5,951 nucleotides of DNA from Propionibacterium sp. (lineage in GTDB: Bacteria; Actinomycetota; Actinomycetes; Actinomycetales; Actinomycetaceae): assembly GCA_030460725.1 (NCBI GenBank), contig JAKECL010000145.1, positions 1-5,951 on the forward strand, in the 5' to 3' direction. A program made the translations under genes and the position numbers. Of this stretch, positions 1 through 5,132 are shown piece after piece. The notes beneath the pieces were generated by a model, which saw nothing but the letters and a program-made list of their open reading frames with translations, searched no databases and was not told where the DNA came from. Every line of letters begins with the position of its first letter. Within the stretch, counting starts at the first letter, position 1.

Positions 1-130
1 CGAACGTGGGGTCCGATGGGCCACATGGGGTGCCCACGAGTGCCCGCCCCGTGCCCGGGACGCGTGATCCTGCTCGGTGGCGCAGGGCGCGGCCCCATGT
101 CCCACCGCACAGGCCCGGACCCCACGTTCG
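1..130. repeat. Inverted repeat with perfect 15-bp arms upstream of malQ
   Basis: CGAACGTGGGGTCCG at 1-15 is the exact reverse complement of 116-130. Each arm is itself an imperfect dyad (CGAAC, five bases, GTCCG), which is typical of a protein-binding operator. Inside the arms, ACATGGGG (23-30) is complementary to 93-100, and 34-40 can pair with 73-80 with one bulge, so the segment could also fold as one long imperfect hairpin. The right arm ends 15 bases before the -10-like TAGGAT at 146-151 and covers the expected -35 position. The repeat is read directly; its function is inferred (operator pair, terminator of an upstream gene, or edge of a small repeat element). The left arm touches the window edge and may extend further. 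Confidence 0.7.
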
Positions 131-145
131 CCCTGCGCACGCCCC

Positions 146-151
146 TAGGAT
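146..151 (+). promoter_or_regulatory. Putative -10 box for malQ (TAGGAT)
   Basis: TAGGAT fits the actinobacterial TAnnnT -10 pattern and stands out in GC-rich surroundings. No good -35 is visible 16-18 bases upstream; that space is covered by the right arm of the inverted repeat. A start of transcription near 157-159 would exclude the ATG at 155 and leave a leader of about 27 bases with the Shine-Dalgarno at 169-179. This is a motif match only. Confidence 0.4.
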
Positions 152-168
152 GGGATGACAGCGACACC

Positions 169-179
169 GGAGGAAGGGG
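169..179 (+). promoter_or_regulatory. Shine-Dalgarno supporting the GTG start of malQ
   Basis: GGAGGAAGGGG is a strong purine tract ending 5 bases before GTG 185, with its GGAGG core 11 bases away. The competing ATG at 155 has only a weak AGGA 4 bases upstream and sits 4 bases after the -10-like box. This site therefore favours 185 as the start. Confidence 0.55.
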
Positions 180-184
180 ACACC

Positions 185-2332
185 GTGGACGCCTCGGCAC
201 CTGCTGTGAGCGACATGGACCTGCTGCGACGTCTGGCCGATGCCAATGGGGTGGCCACCGGGACCTGGGACTGGTACGGCACCTGGCGTGAGGCCTCGGG
301 GCCCTCCCTGCTGGCGGTCCTGAAGGCACTGGGTCTCCCGGTCGGTCCCGACGCCACGGTCGAGGATCTCCGACGCGCCATGACGGCCACGGAGGAGGCG
401 CCCTGGCGTCGCCCCGTGCCTCCCTGCACAGTGGTGCGCCAGGGGTCGACACGTGAGGTTCCCGTCCACGTCCCTGACGGGTCCTGGGTCACCGTCTCCT
501 ACGTCCTGGAGGGAGGAGGGCGCGGAGACCTGCGTCAGCTGGACCACTGGGTGCCCCCGCACACCATCGACGGACAGGCCGTCGGTCGCGCGACCTTCGA
601 GGTGCCCGCCGATCTCCCCCTGGGATGGCACCGCCTGCTCGTCACCATCCAGGGTGGCGCGGTGCACTCCGGGACCCTGGTGGTCGTCCCCGACCGCCTG
701 GAGGCACCCGCACTGCAGGAGGGGCGCAGGCATTGGGGGATCGCCGCGCAGGCCTACTCCGTGCGCTCGCGGGGATCCTGGGGCATTGGCGACGCCGCCG
801 ACCTCACTGATCTGCTGGCCGTGTGTGCCGACCGCGGTGCGGACTTCCTGCTGGTCAACCCCATGCATGCCTCCTCACCTGTGGCACCCGTGGAGCCCTC
901 GCCCTACCTGCCGGTCACCAGGCGGTGGGTGAACCCGATCTACGTGCGTCCCGAGGCCATCCCCGAGTTCGCGGCCCTGCCCGACGCCCTGCGCACCAAG
1001 GTCGAGGAGCTGCGCCTGGCGGCCATGGGAGTGGACGCGGGCGGCTCCCTGATCGACCGGGACCGGGTGTGGGAGGCCAAACGCAAGGCGCTGGAGGTCA
1101 TCCACTCGGTGCCGCGCAGCTACCACCGCGAAGCCTCGTTGAGGGATTTCGTGCGCAGGGGCGGGGAAGACCTGGCGAACTTCTCCCTGTGGTGCGCGTT
1201 GGTGGAACGCAAGGGCGACCTGCGCCTGGACCCTGACGAGGTCTGCGCCGGCGGTGCGAAGGTCGACCAGGCCCGCATCGAGCTGGCCGACCGCATCGAC
1301 TTCTGGAGCTGGTGCCAGTGGGTGACCCAGGAACAGCTCCAACAGGCCCAGACGGTGGGGACCAGGCTCGGGATGGACATCGGGGTGATGGCGGACCTGG
1401 CGGTCGGTGTGCATCCGATGGGGTCCGAGACCTGGTCCGAGCCGGGGATGTTCGCCCACGGGATGACTGTGGGGGCGCCTCCGGACATGTACTCCCAGCA
1501 GGGCCAGGACTGGTCACAGCCGCCGTGGTCCCCCCGCGCCCTGGAGGAGAGCGCCTACCGGCCACTGCGTGAGATGCTGCACGCGGTGCTGGCACATGCC
1601 GGTGCGGTGCGCATCGACCACATCCTGGGCCTCTTCCGGCTCTGGTGGATCCCTGCGGGCACCGGGGCGGACCAGGGGGTCTACGTCCACTTCGACCACG
1701 AGGCAATGGTCGGAGTGCTGCTGCTGGAGGCCCAACGCGCCGGCGCAGTGGTGATCGGGGAAGACCTGGGAACGGTCGAGCCCTGGGTGCGTGACTACCT
1801 GTCCTCGCGTGGGATCCTGGGGACGTCGGTGCTCTGGTTCGAGAAGGAGCCCTCCGGTTGGCCCCTGCGCGCCGAGCAGTACCGTCGTGACGTCCTGGCC
1901 ACGGTGAACACCCACGACCTCCCACCCACGGCCGGCTACCTGGAGGGCGTCCAGACGACGCTGCGTCACCGTCTCGGGCTGCTGGTGGAGGACGTGGAGT
2001 CCGTCCGGGCGGCAGACCGTGTCGAGATGGAGCAGATGATGGCCCGGCTGCGCGAGTACGGGCTGCTCACCACCCCCGATCCCTCCACGCAGGAGGTGGT
2101 GGAGGCCCTGCACCGCTACATCACCCGAACGCCGTCGCGTCTGGTGGCGGCCTCACTGGTGGATGCGGTGGGGGACAGGCGTCCCCAGAACCTGCCGGGC
2201 ACGAATCGCGAGTACCCGAACTGGTGCGTGCCCTTGTGCGATCCGGAGGGCTCCGAGATCCACGTCGAGGATCTGCCCGGCGACGGTCGTTTCGTCTCAC
2301 TGCTGGACATCATGGACGAGGGCGTGCGCTGA
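185..2332 (+). CDS. malQ: 4-alpha-glucanotransferase (amylomaltase, GH77, long form)
   Basis: MalQ transfers alpha-1,4-glucan segments between maltodextrins and releases glucose, in cytoplasmic maltodextrin and glycogen metabolism. From GTG 185 the protein is 715 residues, normal for the long bacterial form with an N-terminal extension of about 150-200 residues. The GH77 catalytic set is complete: nucleophile Asp478 in VRIDHILG, acid/base Glu526 in VIGEDLG, and transition-state Asp578 in NTHDLPP. The family blocks YSVRSRGSWGIGD and NPMHASSP-x-SPYLP-x-RRWVNPIY are also intact. I see no frameshift or missing block. The ATG at 155 (725 residues) is an alternative start; GTG 185 is preferred for its Shine-Dalgarno. 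The gene faces the PTS EIIA gene end to end with a 45-base gap, so the two are not co-transcribed. The family assignment is secure; the start is moderately secure. Confidence 0.96.
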   Translation: MDASAPAVSDMDLLRRLADANGVATGTWDWYGTWREASGPSLLAVLKALGLPVGPDATVEDLRRAMTATEEAPWRRPVPPCTVVRQGSTREVPVHVPDGSWVTVSYVLEGGGRGDLRQLDHWVPPHTIDGQAVGRATFEVPADLPLGWHRLLVTIQGGAVHSGTLVVVPDRLEAPALQEGRRHWGIAAQAYSVRSRGSWGIGDAADLTDLLAVCADRGADFLLVNPMHASSPVAPVEPSPYLPVTRRWVNPIYVRPEAIPEFAALPDALRTKVEELRLAAMGVDAGGSLIDRDRVWEAKRKALEVIHSVPRSYHREASLRDFVRRGGEDLANFSLWCALVERKGDLRLDPDEVCAGGAKVDQARIELADRIDFWSWCQWVTQEQLQQAQTVGTRLGMDIGVMADLAVGVHPMGSETWSEPGMFAHGMTVGAPPDMYSQQGQDWSQPPWSPRALEESAYRPLREMLHAVLAHAGAVRIDHILGLFRLWWIPAGTGADQGVYVHFDHEAMVGVLLLEAQRAGAVVIGEDLGTVEPWVRDYLSSRGILGTSVLWFEKEPSGWPLRAEQYRRDVLATVNTHDLPPTAGYLEGVQTTLRHRLGLLVEDVESVRAADRVEMEQMMARLREYGLLTTPDPSTQEVVEALHRYITRTPSRLVAASLVDAVGDRRPQNLPGTNREYPNWCVPLCDPEGSEIHVEDLPGDGRFVSLLDIMDEGVR

Positions 2333-2335
2333 GTC

Positions 2336-2350
2336 CCCCGTCTGCCGGGG
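2336..2350. terminator. Weak hairpin in the malQ / EIIA convergent gap
   Basis: CCCCG, loop TCTGC, CGGGG forms a 5-bp GC-only stem four bases after the malQ stop and within the 45-base convergent gap. There is no T-run on either side, so it is not a classical intrinsic terminator. Its position suits a bidirectional terminator, but a stem this short is also easy to find by chance in such GC-rich DNA. Confidence 0.3.
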
Positions 2351-2377
2351 CGACGCGGGTGTCTGTGTGCTGGCGGG

Positions 2378-2836
2378 TCAGGAGAGCCTGAGGATCACCT
2401 GACCCGGGGACACGGGGTGTCCGACCTGGGCGACGGTGTCGATGTCCTGTCCCGACAGATTCATCAGGACCACAGGAACGACGGGGTCCAGGTTCTGCGC
2501 GCGCACGGAGTCCGGGGCCCATGAGGTCACGGGCTCCCCGGGGGAGACGGTGTCGCCCTCGTCGTGGAGCAGTGTGAATCCGGCACCCTCCAGGCGCACC
2601 GTGTCAATGCCCAGATGTACGAGGACCGCGGGGCCGGCATCGCTGACCACCACGAAGGCGTGGGGGTGCATCTTCAGGATGCGTCCCGCGATGGGGGACA
2701 GGGCCTGCTGGGTTCCCGGGACGTCAGGGACGAGGGCGACGCCGGGGCCCACGAGCCCCTGGGCGAAGACGGGGTCGGAGACCTCCTCCATGGACACCAG
2801 GCGGCCGGCGAGGGGGGCGACGACCTCGAGGCTCAC
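2378..2836 (-). CDS. crr: PTS EIIA component, glucose/GlcNAc family (Crr-like)
   Basis: A soluble cytoplasmic phosphocarrier of 152 residues that takes phosphate from HPr and passes it to EIIB. The EIIA-Glc fold signature is present throughout: APLAGRLV near residues 7-14, EEVSDPVFAQGLVGPGVAL at 17-35, SPIAGRIL at 47-54, the helper His59 in HPHAF, and the phosphorylated His74 in VLVHLGIDTV. The length is close to that of stand-alone Crr (about 150-170). Translation starts at a GTG that overlaps the TGA of the EIIB gene (GTGA, 2836-2833). No good Shine-Dalgarno precedes it, so translational coupling to EIIB is likely. In many bacteria this protein also has regulatory roles; nothing here shows that. 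It could serve more than one EIIB/EIIC pair. In the fused permease NagE these domains are one polypeptide, whereas here they are separate. Confidence 0.93.
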   Translation of the reverse strand: MSLEVVAPLAGRLVSMEEVSDPVFAQGLVGPGVALVPDVPGTQQALSPIAGRILKMHPHAFVVVSDAGPAVLVHLGIDTVRLEGAGFTLLHDEGDTVSPGEPVTSWAPDSVRAQNLDPVVPVVLMNLSGQDIDTVAQVGHPVSPGQVILRLS

Positions 2837-3063
2837 CTGAGGTCTTCGATGTCGGAGACGATGGTGTCGGCCTGGGGGCCCATGACGACCTGGATGGAGT
2901 TGCCGACCTTGACGACACCGAAGGCGCCCGCCTCCTTGAGGGCTGCGTCGTCGACCAGGGAGTCGTCATCGACGTCGACCCGGATGCGCGTGATGCAGGC
3001 CTCGATGTCCTCGATGTTGTCCCAGCCGCCCAGTGCACGCAGGATGGTTTCGGCCTGGCTCAT
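2833..3063 (-). CDS. PTS EIIB component, glucose/GlcNAc family
   Basis: A 76-residue cytoplasmic EIIB that carries phosphate from EIIA to the sugar bound by EIIC. Family features are clear: AETILRALGGWDNI near the start, then the phospho-cysteine loop EACITRIRVDV with Cys23, then GAFGVVKVGNSIQVVMGPQADTI. The length is normal for a free EIIB domain. The reading frame stays open upstream well past 3063, but ATG 3063 is clearly the start: GAGGAG lies 6 bases before it and the protein begins at the domain boundary. It resembles the stand-alone NagF-type EIIB of Streptomyces, which works with separate NagE and Crr; that equivalence is inferred. It is the first gene of a two-gene unit with EIIA and diverges from the EIIC gene at 3464. 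The acidic stretch DVDDDSLVDDA follows the active loop and is not unusual for the family. Confidence 0.93.
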   Translation of the reverse strand: MSQAETILRALGGWDNIEDIEACITRIRVDVDDDSLVDDAALKEAGAFGVVKVGNSIQVVMGPQADTIVSDIEDLR

Positions 3064-3069
3064 GATCTG

Positions 3070-3075
3070 CTCCTC
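3070..3075 (-). promoter_or_regulatory. Shine-Dalgarno of the EIIB gene
   Basis: Read leftward, GAGGAG stands 6 bases before ATG 3063. It fixes the EIIB start against the long open frame that continues upstream to about 3873. Confidence 0.8.
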
Positions 3076-3085
3076 GGTAGATGTG

Positions 3086-3107
3086 ACCGCCGTCCCATTC
3101 CGGCGGT
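3086..3107. promoter_or_regulatory. 22-bp dyad / leader hairpin before EIIB
   Basis: ACCGCCG (3086-3092) and CGGCGGT (3101-3107) are perfect 7-bp inverted arms around an 8-base spacer. If leftward transcription starts near 3110, as the TAGCCT box suggests, the hairpin would form the very 5' end of the EIIB-EIIA mRNA, about 10 bases before the Shine-Dalgarno. It could be a repressor operator at the start point, a stabilising 5' stem-loop, or an antiterminator-type RNA target. No T-run follows it, so a simple attenuator is unlikely. Confidence 0.55.
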
Positions 3108-3116
3108 GATGCTGCG

Positions 3117-3122
3117 AGGCTA
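3117..3122 (-). promoter_or_regulatory. Putative -10 box for the EIIB-EIIA unit (TAGCCT)
   Basis: On the minus strand TAGCCT matches TAnnnT and lies 54-59 bases before the EIIB start codon. I see no recognisable -35 about 17 bases further upstream. The assignment rests on the motif and position only. Confidence 0.35.
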
Positions 3123-3200
3123 GCACGTGGGAGAGGCCCCGGTGGGGCTGGTCGGGTGGAGGGTGTGGACCACCACATCGTGCGCGTGGCCGGGGGTCCG

Positions 3201-3229
3201 GGGCACCGTCGGGAACACCCGCGGTGCCC
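3201..3229. repeat. 8-bp inverted repeat in the divergent region
   Basis: GGGCACCG (3201-3208) and CGGTGCCC (3222-3229) are perfect complements around 13 bases. It is followed by two copies of the palindrome GGCGCC (3230-3235, 3238-3243). It lies about midway between the two divergent promoters. Chance occurrence in this GC-rich stretch cannot be excluded. Confidence 0.4.
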
Positions 3230-3293
3230 GGCGCCACGGCGCCTGCGGGCGCTCGGAGGCCCGGGGGAGACGGATGGCGCGACCGGCCGCCAC

Positions 3294-3304
3294 GCAATGA
3301 TTGC
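3294..3304. promoter_or_regulatory. 11-bp perfect dyad over the EIIC -35
   Basis: GCAAT-G-ATTGC is a perfect palindrome in one of the few AT-richer patches of the window. It overlaps the proposed -35 TTGCCC (3301-3306). Such a position suits repressor binding. The regulator is not identifiable from the sequence. Confidence 0.45.
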
Positions 3305-3329
3305 CCCGCACCGTGTGCCATAGCACAAT
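3301..3329 (+). promoter_or_regulatory. Putative promoter of the EIIC gene
   Basis: TTGCCC (3301-3306) and CACAAT (3324-3329) are separated by exactly 17 bases and lie in the only AT-richer island of the region. CACAAT shares four positions with TATAAT, and TTGCCC shares the TTG. Transcription would begin near 3336, giving a leader of about 128 bases before GTG 3464. Both elements are embedded in dyads, as expected for a regulated sugar-uptake promoter. The assignment is by pattern only. Confidence 0.5.
3314..3327. promoter_or_regulatory. 14-bp perfect dyad over the EIIC -10
   Basis: TGTGC-CATA-GCACA is a perfect inverted repeat overlapping the proposed -10 (3324-3329). It resembles a Crp/GlxR site (TGTGA, six bases, TCACA), but its TGTG and CACA halves are two bases closer, so it is not a standard one. 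Its 14-bp TG...CA frame has the size of LacI-family operators but lacks the central CG. Its centre is about 21.5 bp, two helical turns, from the dyad at 3294-3304. Confidence 0.5.
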
Positions 3330-3423
3330 CAGGTGAACGCGCGGTGCTCGTGCGCGCGTCCAGGCGTGCAGGTGCATCTCCCGACCCCCCGGGGTGGCAC
3401 GCAGACCCAGCACACAGCATGCA

Positions 3424-3446
3424 GCCCGCTGCCCGGGTGGCGGGGC
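3424..3446 (+). promoter_or_regulatory. Leader hairpin next to the EIIC ribosome binding site
   Basis: GCCCGC (3424-3429) can pair with GCGGGGC (3440-3446) with one bulged G, and C3432-C3433 with G3436-G3437 could extend it. The stem ends 3 bases before the AGGAG at 3450-3454. It could keep the ribosome binding site open or, with alternative pairing, limit its access. No T-run follows, so it is unlikely to be a terminator. Confidence 0.35.
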
Positions 3447-3449
3447 CGC

Positions 3450-3454
3450 AGGAG
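3450..3454 (+). promoter_or_regulatory. Shine-Dalgarno setting the GTG start of EIIC
   Basis: AGGAG lies 9 bases before GTG 3464. The upstream in-frame starts (ATG 3224, ATG 3419, GTG 3437) lack a comparable site, so this decides the start. Confidence 0.75.
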
Positions 3455-3463
3455 AAGGCTCCC

Positions 3464-5026
3464 GTGGTACAAGAGAAGAAGAAGCGTTCTGCCGCGTTCT
3501 CTTGGGCGCAGCGTCTGGGACGTTCGCTCATGCTCCCCATCGCGACTCTGCCCGCGGCAGGACTGCTGCTGAGGTTCGGGCAGGCAGACATGTTGGGACG
3601 GGTGGAGGAGGACGGGACGGTCACCGGCCTGGCCGCACACCTGGGGACCTGGTTGGACCCGGTGTCCCAGGTGTTCAGCGCGGCTGGCGGTGCGGTGTTC
3701 GACAATCTCCCGATCATCTTCGCTGTCGGCGTCGCGATCGGCATGGCCCGGCGCTCCGACGGCTCGACGGCGATAGCGGGTCTGTTCGGATACCTGGTCT
3801 TTGCAGGTGTCCTCAAGGTCATGGCCCAGTGGACCGGGGCCTCGGCCGCTGAGGGCGATCCGAAGACCATCAACTACGGGGTGCTGGGGGGCATCCTCAT
3901 CGGCCTCATCGCAGCCAAGAGCTGGGAGCGGCACTACCGACAGAAACTCCCTGACGTCCTGGCCTTCTTCGGGGGCAGACGCTTCGTCCCGATGGTGGTC
4001 TCGGTGTACGCCACCTGCCTGGCACTGGTCATGGGCTTCCTCTATCCCGCCTTCAACTGGCTGATCAACGAGAAGCTCGGCGGTTTCCTCATGGCTGAGG
4101 GAAACAATGTGTTCGGTGGCTTCGTCTTCGGAACGATCAACCGCCTGCTGGTGCCCTTCGGACTGCACCACCTGCTCAACTCGATCCCGTGGTTCCAGCT
4201 GGGCTCGTGCACCTCCTCCCAGGACGCGAGTCTCACCCTCCACGGTGATCTCACCTGCTTCCTCAACGGGACGCCGGAGACCTCGCAGTGGACGGGGTCC
4301 TACATGACCGGCTTCTTCCCGATCATGATGTTCGGACTGGTGGGAGCGGCCCTGGCCATGGCCCACACGGCCTTCCCGGAGCGCAAGAATGCCACCACCG
4401 CCCTCATGGTCTCGGTCGCCGCCACCGCCTTCCTCACCGGGATCACCGAGCCCCTGGAGTACTCCTTCGCCTACGTCGCCTTCCCGCTGTACGCGGTCCA
4501 CGCCGTGCTCACGGGTCTGTCCCTTGCCATCATCAACCTCATTGGCGCGAAGATGGGATTCAACTTCTCCGCGGGCTTCACCGACTTCGCCATCAACGCG
4601 ACGAAGTCGGCGGACTACTCGGGCGGTTGGCTCCGGGGGCCCGTGGCGATCGTCCTCGTGGGGCTGGCCTTCTTCGTCGTCTACTACTTCCTGTTCCGCT
4701 TCCTCATCGTCAAGTTCGGTTTCGCCACGCCGGGCCGCGAGACGGAGGAAGGGGCTGACGCCTTCGCCGCTGCCCAGCAGACGGCGGCAGCCCGCACCGG
4801 CAACGAGGCTGCGGGTGTGGGTGGGAGTGCGGGCCGAGCGGCCCCAGACACGGGCAGGACATCGGCTGCTGGCGTGGGCGGGGCGCCGGATGCGCAACCT
4901 GATGTCGCCCCAGGAGGACGCCATGCAGGCAGCCGCTCCGCCCAGGACACGGCACCCTCTGCCGGGGACCCCCAGGTGGTCGACGACCAGGATGACGACA
5001 TGCCGCCCCTCATCGACCAGGACTGA
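3464..5026 (+). CDS. PTS EIIC permease, glucose/GlcNAc family, NagE-like
   Basis: An integral membrane sugar permease of 520 residues that imports its sugar while EIIB phosphorylates it. It opens with a short basic segment (EKKKR), then SLMLPIATLPAAGLL (21-35) and NLPIIFAVGVAIG (81-93), typical of the family. The binding-site motif GITEPLE has Glu329, and the HGD motif has His260. GFFPIMMFGL, ALAMAHTAFPERK and FNFSAGFTDFAIN match recalled NagE/NagE2 GlcNAc permeases better than PtsG, which has FSHG where this has FSAG; substrate specificity is therefore inferred, with glucose still possible. The EIIC core ends at TPGRETEEG (422-430). Residues 431-520 are a Lys-free, Ala/Gly/Asp/Gln-rich, apparently disordered tail ending in an acidic patch; fused family members have the linker and EIIB there. 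Cys249 and Cys265 flank HGD, where recalled homologues lack cysteines. Partners EIIB and EIIA are encoded divergently. Confidence 0.92.
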   Translation: MVQEKKKRSAAFSWAQRLGRSLMLPIATLPAAGLLLRFGQADMLGRVEEDGTVTGLAAHLGTWLDPVSQVFSAAGGAVFDNLPIIFAVGVAIGMARRSDGSTAIAGLFGYLVFAGVLKVMAQWTGASAAEGDPKTINYGVLGGILIGLIAAKSWERHYRQKLPDVLAFFGGRRFVPMVVSVYATCLALVMGFLYPAFNWLINEKLGGFLMAEGNNVFGGFVFGTINRLLVPFGLHHLLNSIPWFQLGSCTSSQDASLTLHGDLTCFLNGTPETSQWTGSYMTGFFPIMMFGLVGAALAMAHTAFPERKNATTALMVSVAATAFLTGITEPLEYSFAYVAFPLYAVHAVLTGLSLAIINLIGAKMGFNFSAGFTDFAINATKSADYSGGWLRGPVAIVLVGLAFFVVYYFLFRFLIVKFGFATPGRETEEGADAFAAAQQTAAARTGNEAAGVGGSAGRAAPDTGRTSAAGVGGAPDAQPDVAPGGRHAGSRSAQDTAPSAGDPQVVDDQDDDMPPLIDQD

Positions 5027-5120
5027 GGTCCGCGGCGCCAGAGCGTGGGAGCTGGGCGGGGCGGGGGTGGCCCTGTGGTCCGACCCGTGACGACCGGTCC
5101 TGCACACCGGCGGGCTCGCC

Positions 5121-5126
5121 TACCCT
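5121..5126 (+). promoter_or_regulatory. Putative -10 box (TACCCT) for a leaderless acetyltransferase mRNA
   Basis: TACCCT fits TAnnnT and ends 6 bases before ATG 5133, so transcription would start at or next to the A of the start codon. No Shine-Dalgarno precedes the gene. That combination is the usual sign of a leaderless actinobacterial transcript. The -35 region (about 5098-5103) is unremarkable, and a small hairpin (CCGGT 5094-5098 / ACCGG 5106-5110) overlaps it. Confidence 0.5.
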
Positions 5127-5132
5127 GTGCAG

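Larger units (their letters stand above)
3064..3463. other. 400-bp divergent intergenic region between EIIB and EIIC genes
   Basis: I see no convincing gene here. An open frame runs from 3224 into the EIIC gene, but its 80 extra residues are Arg/Pro/Gly/Ala-rich, match nothing in the family and lack a ribosome binding site. The region holds the leftward Shine-Dalgarno and -10 of EIIB-EIIA, a 22-bp dyad (3086-3107), an 8-bp inverted repeat (3201-3229), and an AT-richer island (about 3291-3337) with a promoter and two dyads. It ends with a hairpin just before the EIIC ribosome binding site. Between 3130 and 3290 the sequence is simply very GC-rich. The length is generous for a divergent promoter region and leaves room for more than one regulator. 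Confidence 0.75.

Noticed and set aside
1415..1430. Third copy of the malQ upstream arm inside malQ (GATGGGGTCCGAG)
   Set aside because: Only part of the 15-bp arm matches and GGGGTCC occurs several times in this GC-rich window; the coding constraint explains it.
1098..2113. Several minus-strand open frames inside malQ
   Set aside because: Their composition is biased to Arg, Pro, Gly and Ser, they have no domains, and they lie opposite catalytic and conserved parts of malQ.
3314..3327. Canonical Crp/GlxR or CcpA cre site
   Set aside because: The TGTG and CACA halves are six bases apart rather than eight, and the central CG of cre sites is missing.
3224..3463. N-terminal extension of EIIC from ATG 3224 or 3419
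   Set aside because: The added residues are Arg/Pro/Gly/Ala-rich and unlike any EIIC N-terminus, have no ribosome binding site, and would place the promoter and dyads inside a gene. GTG 3464 has a clear Shine-Dalgarno and gives a typical start.
3064..3873. Upstream extension of EIIB to about 3873 on the minus strand
   Set aside because: The extension overlaps the EIIC gene and the divergent promoters and shows no domain; ATG 3063 has a strong Shine-Dalgarno and starts at the EIIB domain boundary.
3329..5107. Long minus-strand open frame (592 codons) antisense to EIIC
   Set aside because: It is Arg/Gly/His/Glu-rich, with no recognisable domain, and mirrors the codon structure of a well-supported gene on the other strand; such shadows are usual at this GC content.
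5027..5126. Intrinsic terminator after EIIC
   Set aside because: The gap is GC-rich, but only short 5-bp stems are found and there is no T-run; nothing is strong enough to call.
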